Shown here piece after piece: positions 24,705 through 33,139 of a stretch of 64,000 nt of DNA (the first letter of the stretch is position 1; each line of letters starts with the position of its first letter). Below the pieces are notes generated by a model that saw nothing but the letters and a program-made list of their open reading frames with translations, was not told where the DNA came from and ran no database searches. A program made the translations under genes and the position numbers. This DNA comes from G965197555 sp965197555 (GTDB taxonomy: Bacteria; Chloroflexota; Dehalococcoidia; Lucifugimonadales; UBA3495): assembly GCA_965197555.1 (NCBI GenBank), contig OZ240213.1, positions 1,612,001 through 1,676,000 of the forward strand, written 5' to 3'.

Positions 24705-25547
24705 CTACTCTGTAATGAGGCCTACACCCAGCGCCCTGGGCCCCATGTACGTACCCAGGGTTGGCCCGAACCGGCTGGAAATGATGTCTTCGGCAGGCGC
24801 CAGGCCAGAGAGTTTCTCTCTTAGATCATCCAGCTCTTCCGGAGTAGTGTTGTGTATTATCGCCAACCGCCGGATTGGAGCCAACTCATGGACCAGCTCT
24901 ACTACACGGCGCACGGCCCGTTCTCGGCTGCGCGGTCTCTCCACTGGATGGGCTTCACCATCCTGGAGCCTAAGAATCGGCTTGACACTGAGTAGCGATC
25001 CCAAGTAGGCCCGGGCTTTTCCAATCCGTCCGCCTTTTTCCAGGTACTCCAGGGTGTCCAACACGAACAGGCCATGGGTAGATGGGAGGCATTGGTTCAC
25101 TTGGTCTAAGACTTGGGCCGTGGAGACACCTTCCCTTACCAAGCGGGCTGCCTCAAGCGCTACTAGTCCGAGGCAAATGGAAGCTAGCTGGGAATCAATA
25201 ATGTGAATGCGTTCATTTGCAACATCGCCCAGGGCTGCCCTGGCCTGACTGGCAGAGTTAAGGGTGCCGCTGAGCTTTCCTGAAACGTGGATGGAAATAA
25301 CCTCGTCCCCTTGGTCCAGCATCTCGCGGTACACAGCTTGGAAATCAGCTACCGACGGTTGAGCGGTGGTGGGCAGTCGGGCGGTGGAAACAAGATCGCG
25401 GTAGAAATCGTCGGGAGAGAGATCGACACCATCTCGGTAAGTCGTGTCTCCCACCGTCACGTAACAGGGTAAGATCACGATGCCCAACTCTTGAGCCAAT
25501 CGGGCCGGAAGGTCGGCCGAGCTGTCGGTGACGATTCTTAGGGCCAC
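24705..25547 (-). CDS. DegV family fatty-acid-binding protein (FakB-like)
   Basis: 280 residues with the DegV fold: VTDSSADLPARLAQELGI, the lipid-binding TTAQPSVADF loop, IHVSGKLSGTLNSA and the Arg-rich VERPRSRERAVRRV. FakB proteins hold an exogenous fatty acid so FakA can phosphorylate its carboxylate, feeding phospholipid synthesis. It follows the kinase gene by 11 nt, which supports the assignment. Confidence 0.92.
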   Translation of the reverse strand: MALRIVTDSSADLPARLAQELGIVILPCYVTVGDTTYRDGVDLSPDDFYRDLVSTARLPTTAQPSVADFQAVYREMLDQGDEVISIHVSGKLSGTLNSASQARAALGDVANERIHIIDSQLASICLGLVALEAARLVREGVSTAQVLDQVNQCLPSTHGLFVLDTLEYLEKGGRIGKARAYLGSLLSVKPILRLQDGEAHPVERPRSRERAVRRVVELVHELAPIRRLAIIHNTTPEELDDLREKLSGLAPAEDIISSRFGPTLGTYMGPRALGVGLITE

Positions 25548-25558
25548 AGTGGAACCGC

Positions 25559-27196
25559 CTACTCCACCGAGGCCAGGTAGTGATAGTGGGGTTGGCCGCC
25601 ATTGACCACATCCACCTGAATTCCAGGGACTAGGCCTGCTATGCTATTCCCCGCCGCTTCTGCCGCTGCGGGCTGGACGTCGTGCCCGAAATAAATGGTC
25701 ACAACCATGTCGGATTCCGGGGCGACCTGCTCTAGCGCCCCTTCCAACGCCTCCTCCGGCGTGTCTCCCGAGGTCACCAGATCGCCCTGCAACAGCCCGA
25801 TGTAGGTACCAATCCCGACGGACACGCCACCGATGGTGACCGGACGCACTGCCTGGGTTACCTCAATCGTAACCACTCCCTGCATGGCCTCTGTCATCGA
25901 GGCCAAGTTGTGGGACAATGATTCCTCCGGATTGTAAGCAAGTAAAGCTGACACGCCTTGGGGCATGGTCTTGGATGGGACCACTCGAAGTCCTGGATCA
26001 ATCCGCTTCGCTTGCTCGGCCGTGGCAACAACGTTGGCGTCGTTGGGGAGCACAATGGTATGCTCCGCATTAGCGGCACTGACGGCGGACAGAATTTGTC
26101 CCACACTGGGATTCATTGTGGGGCCGCCCCTGACTACCTTCGCACAACCGAACCCATAGAACAAGCAGCTCATGCCGGCTCCTGATGCCACTGCTACTAA
26201 CGCTAGAGGGCCTGTTTTCTGCTGTTGGTCGGCGTGTCCAGCAAGAAACTCCTGGTTTTGCTGGTCCATGTTCTCGATCTTGATTCCGGTTAATTCACCG
26301 AGAGTGACCCCATAGCTCAGAGCGGTCCCCGGGTCTTGGGTGTGAAGGTGCACCCGGACGTGGCGGTCATCGCCAACCACTACTGCAGAGCTTTCTTCGT
26401 CGGTCAGGCATTCTCGTATGCCGTCAGGGTCCAGGGACTGGCCTCCGATGACGAACTGAGTGCAATAGCCCCAGGCTATGCCCCCAATGGAGTCCAAAGT
26501 GTCGTCGGAAACCCCCTCGGTCGCTTTAGAGTCTGGGATCACCAGGGCCGGAGCAAGCGCATCGTCCAGAGTTGCTCTGTCCAGGCCACCCAGGGAAGAC
26601 AACGCCGCGCCGATAATCACCACGACCCCCATTGCCCCTGCGTCTACGACCCCCGCCTCTCGGAGAATAGGAAGTTGGGATGGGGAGAGATATAACGCAT
26701 CGGTAGCTGCGTTGAATGCCGTGCCCCATAGTGACCTGGGGTCCTTTTCATCGGCGGCCAGCCGCTGTTGCACAGCGGCGGAAGCAGTACCAATGACAGT
26801 CAGCATGGTGCCTTCCACCGGCTGGCCCACTGCCCGGTAAACGCACTGGGAGGCTAAGTCGAATGCCCGAGCTATCCCTCCAGCGTCGCAGGTCTCCGCG
26901 CCCTCCAAGGCATCAGCAAATCCCCGGAAAAACTGCGATAGAATGACCCCGCTGTTTCCTCTGGCTCCCCAAAAGGCCCCGTCGGCCAGGCCGCCCGTTA
27001 TATCAAACACCGCTGGGTTGGCCCCATCCATGCAACCTGCCAGAGCAGAGCGCAACGTAAGGAGCATATTTGTGCCGGTGTCGCCATCGGGGACTGGGAA
27101 CACGTTGAGGGCGTTGATGGAGTCCCGGTAGGACTCCAGACAACGCGTGGCCTCCAAGAAAGCCTCCCTGAAATCCGAACCTTTGAGGACTTCCAT
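25559..27196 (-). CDS. fakA: DAK2-domain fatty acid kinase (FakA-like)
   Basis: 545 residues. The N-terminal DhaL/DAK2 ATP domain shows INALNVFPVPDGDTGTNM and GARGNSGVILSQFFRGFADAL. A middle domain has GYCTQFVI and HVRVHLHTQDPG, and the C-terminal DegV-like/DAK1-like part begins near AVASGAGM. The architecture is that of FakA/YloV. It phosphorylates fatty acids presented by FakB; the cognate fakB is the next gene. A TATAAT on the minus strand at 27240-27245 is the likely -10. Confidence 0.94.
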   Translation of the reverse strand: MEVLKGSDFREAFLEATRCLESYRDSINALNVFPVPDGDTGTNMLLTLRSALAGCMDGANPAVFDITGGLADGAFWGARGNSGVILSQFFRGFADALEGAETCDAGGIARAFDLASQCVYRAVGQPVEGTMLTVIGTASAAVQQRLAADEKDPRSLWGTAFNAATDALYLSPSQLPILREAGVVDAGAMGVVVIIGAALSSLGGLDRATLDDALAPALVIPDSKATEGVSDDTLDSIGGIAWGYCTQFVIGGQSLDPDGIRECLTDEESSAVVVGDDRHVRVHLHTQDPGTALSYGVTLGELTGIKIENMDQQNQEFLAGHADQQQKTGPLALVAVASGAGMSCLFYGFGCAKVVRGGPTMNPSVGQILSAVSAANAEHTIVLPNDANVVATAEQAKRIDPGLRVVPSKTMPQGVSALLAYNPEESLSHNLASMTEAMQGVVTIEVTQAVRPVTIGGVSVGIGTYIGLLQGDLVTSGDTPEEALEGALEQVAPESDMVVTIYFGHDVQPAAAEAAGNSIAGLVPGIQVDVVNGGQPHYHYLASVE

Positions 27197-27239
27197 TAAT
27201 CTGACCTACAGCAATCTGACCTGTACGTTGCTAGGGCGT

Positions 27240-27245
27240 ATTATA
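27240..27245 (-). promoter_or_regulatory. -10 element of fakA-fakB-recG
   Basis: Perfect TATAAT on the minus strand, 44 nt before the fakA ATG. The -35 is weak. The leader contains AGGTCAGATT twice in direct repeat just before the start codon, of unknown meaning. Confidence 0.5.
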
Positions 27246-27323
27246 TACCAAGGGGCGGCGGCCGATGTTGCATGGTTTCCGCTTGCGGCGCACGTGAAGC
27301 GCTAAGACCCAGACCAGTTTACC

Positions 27324-27352
27324 TTGACAGTTGGTATGCCCTGTCTTAGTAT
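27324..27352 (+). promoter_or_regulatory. promoter of rplU-rpmA-rpmE
   Basis: TTGACA (27324-27329), a 17-nt spacer, TAGTAT (27347-27352), 18 nt before the rplU ATG. Because it overlaps the upstream part of the longer open frame, rplU cannot start at 27331. Confidence 0.7.
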
Positions 27353-27369
27353 GGGTTTTCGTGACAACT

Positions 27370-27687
27370 ATGGATTACGCTGTATTCAAGACCGGTGGCA
27401 AACAGTACCGGGTTCAGCCGGGGGATACCCTCGATGTTGAACTTCTCAAGGTAGGCGTGGACTCGGTTGCTGAATTTGCAGATGTGTTGGCAATCTCCGA
27501 CGGCGGTGAGGTGACCTTCGGATCTCCCTTTGTAGCTGGCGCTAGGGTACTGGCCCGGGTGGAGTCCCACTACAAGGACCGGAAGGTGATGGTATACAAA
27601 TACAAGGCCAAGACCCGGTACCGGAGAAAAAGAAGTCACCGACAAGGTTACACCCGGTTGCTTATTGAAGACATCCGGTTAGAATAA
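27370..27687 (+). CDS. rplU: 50S ribosomal protein bL21
   Basis: 105 residues from MDYAVFKTGGKQYRVQPGD, the standard bL21 start, ending with the RNA-binding tail YKAKTRYRRKRSHRQGYTRLLI. The promoter position excludes the longer upstream frame. The leader is very short and lacks a clear ribosome-binding site. It heads the conserved rplU-rpmA pair. Confidence 0.97.
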   Translation: MDYAVFKTGGKQYRVQPGDTLDVELLKVGVDSVAEFADVLAISDGGEVTFGSPFVAGARVLARVESHYKDRKVMVYKYKAKTRYRRKRSHRQGYTRLLIEDIRLE

Positions 27688-27761
27688 CCCGCTACGTCAA
27701 CCCCACGCCGACGGGCAAGGCGTGCCGAAGCTCAAGAGTCCCAAGAGGGAGGCAACGAGTA

Positions 27762-28025
27762 ATGGCCCACAAGAAGGCCGGTGGCAGCAGCCACAACGGC
27801 AGAGACAGCAACGCCAAGCGTTTGGGAGTCAAGCGTTATGGTGGGGAGCTGGTTAGCAGCGGCTCAATCATTGTGCGGCAAAAGGGTACCCGTATTCGTC
27901 CGGGCACCAACGTTGGCTTGGGTCGCGATTACACCATTTTTTCTAAAGTCGATGGACACGTCACGTTCGAGTGGGCCGCCAAGGGCAAACGCCGGGTAAG
28001 TGTTTACCCTCTTGTTAGTGTATAA
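27762..28025 (+). CDS. rpmA: 50S ribosomal protein bL27
   Basis: 87 residues, MAHKKAGGSSHNGRDSNAKRLGVK, with no cleaved N-terminal extension of the Firmicutes type. The N-terminal tail reaches the peptidyl transferase centre. It follows rplU directly with GGGAGG before the ATG. Confidence 0.97.
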   Translation: MAHKKAGGSSHNGRDSNAKRLGVKRYGGELVSSGSIIVRQKGTRIRPGTNVGLGRDYTIFSKVDGHVTFEWAAKGKRRVSVYPLVSV

Positions 28026-28065
28026 ACTTAGCCTGATCCCAGTTTAAGAGAGCACCTAGTTTTCT

Positions 28066-28083
28066 ATGAAGACGGACCTATGA
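28066..28083 (+). CDS. five-codon upstream mini-ORF before rpmE
   Basis: ATG AAG ACG GAC CTA TGA at 28066-28083 encodes MKTDL and its stop overlaps the rpmE ATG at 28080 (ATGA). Its first four codons nearly copy the start of rpmE (MKTD). It could be a duplicated start that couples translation to rpmE, or chance. Confidence 0.25.
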   Translation: MKTDL

Positions 28084-28280
28084 AGACCGATATTCATCCC
28101 GAATTTCACCACGCCGTAGTAACCTGTTCTTGCGGAAACGTGTTCCACACCGGGGCTACTAAACCGAGTATGAGGGTGGAACTGTGCAGCAAATGCCACC
28201 CCTTCTACACGGGCGAACAGCGCATCGTGGACACCCAGGGCCGAATCGAGCGGTTGCGCCGCCGATACAATCTTCAGTAG
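28080..28280 (+). CDS. rpmE: 50S ribosomal protein bL31 (zinc-binding form)
   Basis: 66 residues, MKTDIHPEFHHAVVTCSCGNVFHTG. The cysteines of CSC and CSKCHPFYTG mark the zinc-binding C+ form of bL31. It is the third gene of this ribosomal cluster, about 55 nt after rpmA. Its start has no clear ribosome-binding site. Confidence 0.96.
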   Translation: MKTDIHPEFHHAVVTCSCGNVFHTGATKPSMRVELCSKCHPFYTGEQRIVDTQGRIERLRRRYNLQ

Positions 28281-28461
28281 CGACCGGCCCCTCGATTTAT
28301 CTCAGGAGCACTACTACCCAGCTAACTCTTCGTCCCCTTACCGGTGTGTTGACGCCAGCGGTAACGTGTGGCGGCTTCACGGTCGTCGGCCCCATCCGGC
28401 ACCCCCGGTATTGTTACGTTGGATATGTGCTGACTGGAGACCTTCGGGTTAACTTCTACCA

Positions 28462-29397
28462 ATGAGCCAGGATCAGGCGTTGTCCGATCAACCCAAGTTC
28501 AACTACGGTGGCCAAGCGGTCATTGAAGGCGTAATGATTCGCGGCCGAAGCCATTTCAGTCTGGCCGTGCGCCGGCAGGACGGACGCATTGAGCGTCACC
28601 GGGAACCCCTGAACACCTGGTACACGGGCCGGGCGCGTGGCATTCCGTTAGTTAGAGGAGTCATCGCTTTGGCGGAGACCCTCATTCTGGGGGTCCGAAC
28701 GTTGCGCCTCTCAGCAAATTTGGCGATTGCTGACCAGGAGCAAGAAGACGAATCGGAAATTCCAGGCTGGGTAGTGGGCACCACGCTGGCGGTCTCTCTG
28801 GTTGTTGGAATCGGCGTGTTCTTTCTTCTGCCTCTCCTAATCGTTTGGGCCGTCGATGACATCCTGCGGTCAGACCTGTTGAGCGAGATTGTCGAGGGAG
28901 GAATACGTCTGGTCCTGTTGCTGGCCTACATCTGGGTCATCGGCTTCCTAGGTGACATAAAGCGCGTGTTCGGTTACCACGGGGCGGAGCACATGGCGGT
29001 GCATACCTACGAAGCAGGTCTCCCCTTAAGCATCGAGAACGTACGGAAGTTCAACACCGCCCATCCCCGTTGCGGCACCGCTTTCTTGTTGACCGTGGCC
29101 CTGGTTTCCATCGTAGTATTCGCTCTCCTCTTGGGTCCCCCCATGGAGTGGCGCATTGCCTCTCGGGTTTTGCTTCTGCCGGTGATCGCCGCCATCAGTT
29201 ACGAAATAATCCGTTTCAGCGGCACCCACCAAAATCACTGGGTGGGACGGGTCCTGGCGCGACCTGGGCTGCTGCTCCAGCGGCTTACTACCCGCGAGCC
29301 AGATGACTCCCAGATAGAGGTAGCCATTGTTGCCATGGAGTCCGCCCTGTCGGCGGACGGAGAAACCCGGGAGGTCAGTCACCAGGCGATCCAATGA
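28462..29397 (+). CDS. DUF1385 family membrane protein
   Basis: 311 residues. The N-terminal signature FNYGGQAVIEGVMIRGRSHFSLAVRR and the later FGYHGAEHMAVHTYEAG and NTAHPRCGTAFLL are hallmarks of DUF1385. There are four to five hydrophobic segments between residues about 110 and 260. Function is unknown; the family sits beside rpmE and prfA in Firmicutes and Chloroflexota, as here. The 180-nt gap before it may carry its own promoter, but none is clear. Confidence 0.93.
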   Translation: MSQDQALSDQPKFNYGGQAVIEGVMIRGRSHFSLAVRRQDGRIERHREPLNTWYTGRARGIPLVRGVIALAETLILGVRTLRLSANLAIADQEQEDESEIPGWVVGTTLAVSLVVGIGVFFLLPLLIVWAVDDILRSDLLSEIVEGGIRLVLLLAYIWVIGFLGDIKRVFGYHGAEHMAVHTYEAGLPLSIENVRKFNTAHPRCGTAFLLTVALVSIVVFALLLGPPMEWRIASRVLLLPVIAAISYEIIRFSGTHQNHWVGRVLARPGLLLQRLTTREPDDSQIEVAIVAMESALSADGETREVSHQAIQ

Positions 29398-29513
29398 CCG
29401 AGGCGGTGATAGTCAAGCCGGGTGAACGTTGGTGTTAATGGGGATGGAATAATAGCAATGTCATCGGCTTCAGTTGTAAACGGCGCGGGACCAGATAGGT
29501 TGGCCGGGGCTGG

Positions 29514-29888
29514 TCAGTGGGGCAGGAGCGGCGTCAAGGGCTCATCCGCTTTGAGAAACCGAAAGCCGGCGTGGTTGGAAACGGTGCGGTCCAACTCGGT
29601 ATCACCCACGTGATAATAGATCTCAGCCTTGATGGTGGTCTTGACCGAGTCCAGCCGCTGCTTTAGCACCGTGAACTCAACTTTTATGCCGTGCTCGTTC
29701 CAAAGCCGCCGCTGAGCGCTGATGGGGCGGTCGGAGCAACTGCCAACCAGGAATCCCATGGCCTGGACCCTTCGAACCATGTCCATGGTTACAGCGCCTG
29801 GTGGGTCACCCACCTCCAAAGTTCCATCGATGTCGAAGCTAATCAGGTCTGGCAAGAGGTCAGTGTGTCCTAGGTCTTGTGGCTCCAT
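29514..29888 (-). CDS. small HAD-like hydrolase
   Basis: 124 residues, short for a HAD phosphatase. Motif I is SFDIDGTLE, motif II may be SCSDRP, and the C-terminal YHVGDTELDRTVSNHAGFRF supplies the acidic motif IV. No cap domain is present, so it may act on a macromolecular or phospholipid-type substrate, or rely on a partner. Its start lies within the end of the DUF35 gene, so the two are likely co-transcribed. Confidence 0.75.
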   Translation of the reverse strand: MEPQDLGHTDLLPDLISFDIDGTLEVGDPPGAVTMDMVRRVQAMGFLVGSCSDRPISAQRRLWNEHGIKVEFTVLKQRLDSVKTTIKAEIYYHVGDTELDRTVSNHAGFRFLKADEPLTPLLPH

Positions 29889-30373
29889 ACAGGTCCCGAG
29901 GGCGGCTCCTGTGACAGCCTGAACTGGGGAAGAGTGAAACCGTCTTCGCCATCGATGAATACCACCTCTACTCGCTTACCGATGGCCACATTCTCCTCTT
30001 TCTCAGGGGCCATATCTTCATCCAGTAGGTTTGCAGTAAAACGCAGGCCGTCCCCCGGGTCGGGCTGGCCGCGTTGCTCGTCTAGCTCCACCAAGACGAT
30101 GGGGAAGGGCGTCCAATCCCGAAACCCAGGAATTACAGCATGGGCCACAATCTGGTAGCTGTAGATTGTTCCCTTCCCGCTCACCTCTTGCCACTCCCAC
30201 CGGATTGACGGGCACCAGGGACACCCGGCGCCCGGCTCTCCTCGTAGGAGACCGCAATCGAGGCACCGCTTTACTACTAAGCGATGTTCCTGCGCCGCGT
30301 CGAAGAACCCTTTATATTCCGAGTCATCATCCGGGAGGTTGATGCGTTGGCCCCGGTAGTCATAAACGGACAC
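29870..30373 (-). CDS. Zn-ribbon/OB-fold protein (DUF35, acyl-CoA-associated)
   Basis: 167 residues from GTG. A rubredoxin-like zinc ribbon (KRCLDCGLLRGEPGAGCPWC) is followed by an OB fold (WQEVSGKGTIYSYQIVAHAV, then FPIVLVELDEQ). DUF35 proteins partner with thiolases and MaoC-like hydratases and are thought to bind acyl-CoA. The adjacent upstream gene is a thiolase-like protein whose stop is 4 nt away, which fits a DUF35-thiolase complex. Confidence 0.9.
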   Translation of the reverse strand: MSVYDYRGQRINLPDDDSEYKGFFDAAQEHRLVVKRCLDCGLLRGEPGAGCPWCPSIRWEWQEVSGKGTIYSYQIVAHAVIPGFRDWTPFPIVLVELDEQRGQPDPGDGLRFTANLLDEDMAPEKEENVAIGKRVEVVFIDGEDGFTLPQFRLSQEPPSGPVWSHKT

Positions 30374-30377
30374 GAGT

Positions 30378-31589
30378 CTACCTGCGCATTATGAGGGCGC
30401 TACCCACTGCAGGGGTCCCCCATCCCATATTCATAGTTATCTCGGCGTCCCGCACCTGCCGACAGTGGCCCTCGGAGTAGTCGTAAGTGTGTTCACCTTC
30501 TCGCCAGCCCGGACAAAAGTCGTCGATGGTCCCACGGAGTTGACGGACGTTTTCAATGACCATGTTCATACCGTGGGTGTAGCCTTCACACAGGTGTCCG
30601 CCGCTGGTGTTGTTGGGCCTCTTTCCGCCTAAGTTTATGACCCCGCTGGTGACGTAGTCCTTACCCTCTCCCTTGGCGCACCAGCCGTAATCTTCAAACT
30701 GCAGCAATGCGGTGTAGGTGAAGGCGTCATAGCAGCCTGTAACATCGATGTCGTCGTGCGTTGCTCCAGCTAGCTCAAAAATCCTGGGCCCGATGTAGTG
30801 GCCCGCCACCCGGCTGATGGGCCCGTGTTGGTAGTGGAAGTCTCCCCCGGGCTTCGTGCCGCGCCCCTGAACCCCCATCAGGTAAACCGGGCGCTGCCGC
30901 AGGTCTTTTGCTCGCTCTGCCGAGGTCACGATTACGCAGGTAGCGTTGTCCGTCTCCAGGCAGCAGTCCAAGAGACGAGCGCAAGGCCGGACTATCCAGC
31001 GAGAATCCAAGACATCATCCACTGTTACACGTTGCTGCATTAGTGCTTTCGGATTGTTGCTGGCATGGTTGCTGTGAGCGACCTTGATGTGGGCTAGGTG
31101 CTCACTGGTAACCCCGTACTCCATCATATGGCGAGTGAAAGTAAAAGCAAAGCGCTGCACCGCGCTGATCATTCCGTAAGGACGAGCGAATAAGTCGGGC
31201 CCGCTGACCGGGGCAGCGGCGCGGGCACCGGTCCCACCGATGCGGATCTGGGAGTAGCCGTTCATTGACCGGTAAATTGCTACCGTCTCGCACATGCCGG
31301 TCTCGATGGCCCCCATTGCCAGCCCCACCAGGGCCTCTGTACTGGACCCCCCTCCCGAGCAGTCCATGTAGAAGTTGGGGCGGATGCCCAGGTCGTACAT
31401 GACCGACGTCGACGGAGTCGAATCTCCGCCGTGGTAGCTCATCAAGCCGTCAACCTCGGTGGAAGCGAGCCCGGCATCGTCCATCGCCTTCCGTATGGCT
31501 TCAACGGCCAAGGCTCGGGTGCTACGGCCCGAGCCTCGGCTGTATTCGGTCTCACCGACTCCCACTATGCTGTACTTGTCCTTCAGAAT
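30378..31589 (-). CDS. thiolase family protein (SCP2-like)
   Basis: About 400 residues of the non-decarboxylating thiolase superfamily. DCSGGGSSTEALVGLAMGAIETGMCETV corresponds to the nucleophile region and NLGGKRPNNTSGGHLCEGYTHGMNMV to the C-terminal His/Cys region. It likely works on acyl-CoA chains with the DUF35 protein encoded after it. The start is unclear: the usual N-terminal strand (KDKYSIVGVGETEYSRGSG) extends beyond the GTG at 31565, and upstream in frame only CTG (31586) and ATT (31589) exist before a stop. AGAAGGG lies about 9 nt before the ATT. Confidence 0.87.
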   Translation of the reverse strand: MLKDKYSIVGVGETEYSRGSGRSTRALAVEAIRKAMDDAGLASTEVDGLMSYHGGDSTPSTSVMYDLGIRPNFYMDCSGGGSSTEALVGLAMGAIETGMCETVAIYRSMNGYSQIRIGGTGARAAAPVSGPDLFARPYGMISAVQRFAFTFTRHMMEYGVTSEHLAHIKVAHSNHASNNPKALMQQRVTVDDVLDSRWIVRPCARLLDCCLETDNATCVIVTSAERAKDLRQRPVYLMGVQGRGTKPGGDFHYQHGPISRVAGHYIGPRIFELAGATHDDIDVTGCYDAFTYTALLQFEDYGWCAKGEGKDYVTSGVINLGGKRPNNTSGGHLCEGYTHGMNMVIENVRQLRGTIDDFCPGWREGEHTYDYSEGHCRQVRDAEITMNMGWGTPAVGSALIMRR

Positions 31590-31666
31590 CGCTATTCACC
31601 CTTCTTAGTTTGATATGCCCGGTTCGAGTAAACTGCATGGAGTCCAGAGGGTCGCCCGGTTAAGAG

Positions 31667-32959
31667 TTACATCAAGTTCCACCTGGGGTGACCGGTGGCG
31701 GCATCCTTGAGGTAGTCCACGATCCAGTCTTTGACGGACTCCGAGATGTAGAAAGTGGGCTCGATCAATTGCTCTTCGGTCTCTATCAGCCCTTCCTGGA
31801 GAGCTGCTTGGGCGCCCGCGGAGCCTGGCAGAATGCGCAACCCAACCCTAATGTTGGCCACGGCTGGCTTCAATTCCCTGAGAAACGACAGCTTCTGGTC
31901 CACACTTTCGCGGGTCTCCCCCGGCTCTCCGAAGTTTTGAGAGATGGTATAGTGAAGACCACCCTCCTCGCACATATGGCATACGTCTTTGACCCTGGCC
32001 AGGTTTTGTATTAGCCCTTCGCCATCATGGGGGTCGCCGCCCATGCCCCCCATGATCACCAGAGCACATCCAGCTTGCTGCATCATGTTGACCAACTCGG
32101 CGTCGCAGGTGTGGGGCGCCAGACAGGTGTTCCAATGCAGCTTCAGGTCCGCTTTCATGATGGCGTTGCATAAGGACTTGGCGTGAGCCAGGGGTATGTT
32201 GAACCCGTTGTCAATGAAGAAAACCTTCCGCAGTCCAAGACGGTCTTCCAGCTCCTTCACCTCGCGGACGACCTCTTCCACCGGCCTGATGACTCGCCAA
32301 GCGCTCCGTTCTACCGCTGCGGCGGAGGGATTGGACGGGTAGTAAAAATCTCCCAGCTTGGTTAACACACCGATGCCGAACCCGGCTTGGCTATATTTGG
32401 CTAAGTCCAAGTCCTCCAGGCTAGGGGGTTTGGAAAACCCGGAAGAGGAAGGGGTGCCGTTGTATACAATAGCACCGTTATCCCGGTGTATCAGTCCGGG
32501 TAGACCATCGATGCTGTCGCCAACTTCCAGCCTGTCAGCCAATTGGGCGAAGCTCTCTCCGGCGTCACCCACGATACCCAGGTCCGGCTCTAGGTATTGG
32601 AAGCACTCCCTGGGCAGTAGGCTGAATGCCGGTCCACCGCATACTATGGTGGCCGAGGATGAGGACCGGATCCGCTCGATCACTTGTTTCGTGATGGGTA
32701 GGGCCCACTGGGGGTCGAGGTAGCTTCCATTGTCGAGGTTCCTGATGGACAGGCCCACCAAATCCGGCTGAAAGCCTCTGACGATTTCGTCCACGTCAGT
32801 TTGAAAATCGTCGGCGAACATCAAATCCAACAATTTGACTTCATGCCGCTCCCGGTCCAAGTAACCGGCCACGTAAGCTAGGCCGATGGGAAGGGGGCGG
32901 GCGTCCATACGGCTCATCAGGCGGTGGTGACGGTTGGTGGCGATCAATAATATTCGCAT
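31667..32959 (-). CDS. B12-binding radical-SAM-like protein lacking the cluster motif
   Basis: 430 residues. The N-terminal B12-binding domain (MRILLIATNRHH, PLPIGLAYVAGYL, PDLVGLSIRNLDN, IVCGGPAFSLLP) leads into a radical-SAM-like barrel (RPVEEVVREVKELEDRLGLRKVFFIDN, SQNFGEPGETRES). Where family members have a CxxxCxxC motif (TKxGCPxxCxYC), this protein reads LTKLGDFYYPSNPSAAAVER, and no cysteine codon exists there in any frame. No CxxxCxxC occurs elsewhere. It may have lost radical chemistry or changed role. Its own divergent promoter is at 32998-33026. Confidence 0.85.
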   Translation of the reverse strand: MRILLIATNRHHRLMSRMDARPLPIGLAYVAGYLDRERHEVKLLDLMFADDFQTDVDEIVRGFQPDLVGLSIRNLDNGSYLDPQWALPITKQVIERIRSSSSATIVCGGPAFSLLPRECFQYLEPDLGIVGDAGESFAQLADRLEVGDSIDGLPGLIHRDNGAIVYNGTPSSSGFSKPPSLEDLDLAKYSQAGFGIGVLTKLGDFYYPSNPSAAAVERSAWRVIRPVEEVVREVKELEDRLGLRKVFFIDNGFNIPLAHAKSLCNAIMKADLKLHWNTCLAPHTCDAELVNMMQQAGCALVIMGGMGGDPHDGEGLIQNLARVKDVCHMCEEGGLHYTISQNFGEPGETRESVDQKLSFLRELKPAVANIRVGLRILPGSAGAQAALQEGLIETEEQLIEPTFYISESVKDWIVDYLKDAATGHPRWNLM

Positions 32960-32997
32960 GTCGACGCTCTACTGGGCTGGGTACCAAGGGCGAGCAT

Positions 32998-33026
32998 ATT
33001 ATCCACGATGGCCCACTGTTTGACAA
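32998..33026 (-). promoter_or_regulatory. promoter of the B12-binding protein gene
   Basis: Minus strand: TTGTCA (33021-33026), a 17-nt spacer, GATAAT (32998-33003), about 40 nt before the ATG at 32959. Confidence 0.6.
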
Positions 33027-33062
33027 ACCTGGGACGCGCTAAGCCTGCGATAGATTTCATCC

Positions 33063-33091
33063 TTGGAACCGAAACGGCACTGGAATAGAAT
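33063..33091 (+). promoter_or_regulatory. promoter of the GMC oxidoreductase gene
   Basis: Plus strand: TTGGAA (33063-33068), a 17-nt spacer, TAGAAT (33086-33091), about 48 nt before the chosen ATG. Divergent from the promoter at 32998. Confidence 0.6.
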
Positions 33092-33139
33092 GGCTAAAGC
33101 CAAATACTCTCGCCGATGGAAAGACGATCGGAGCACGCA

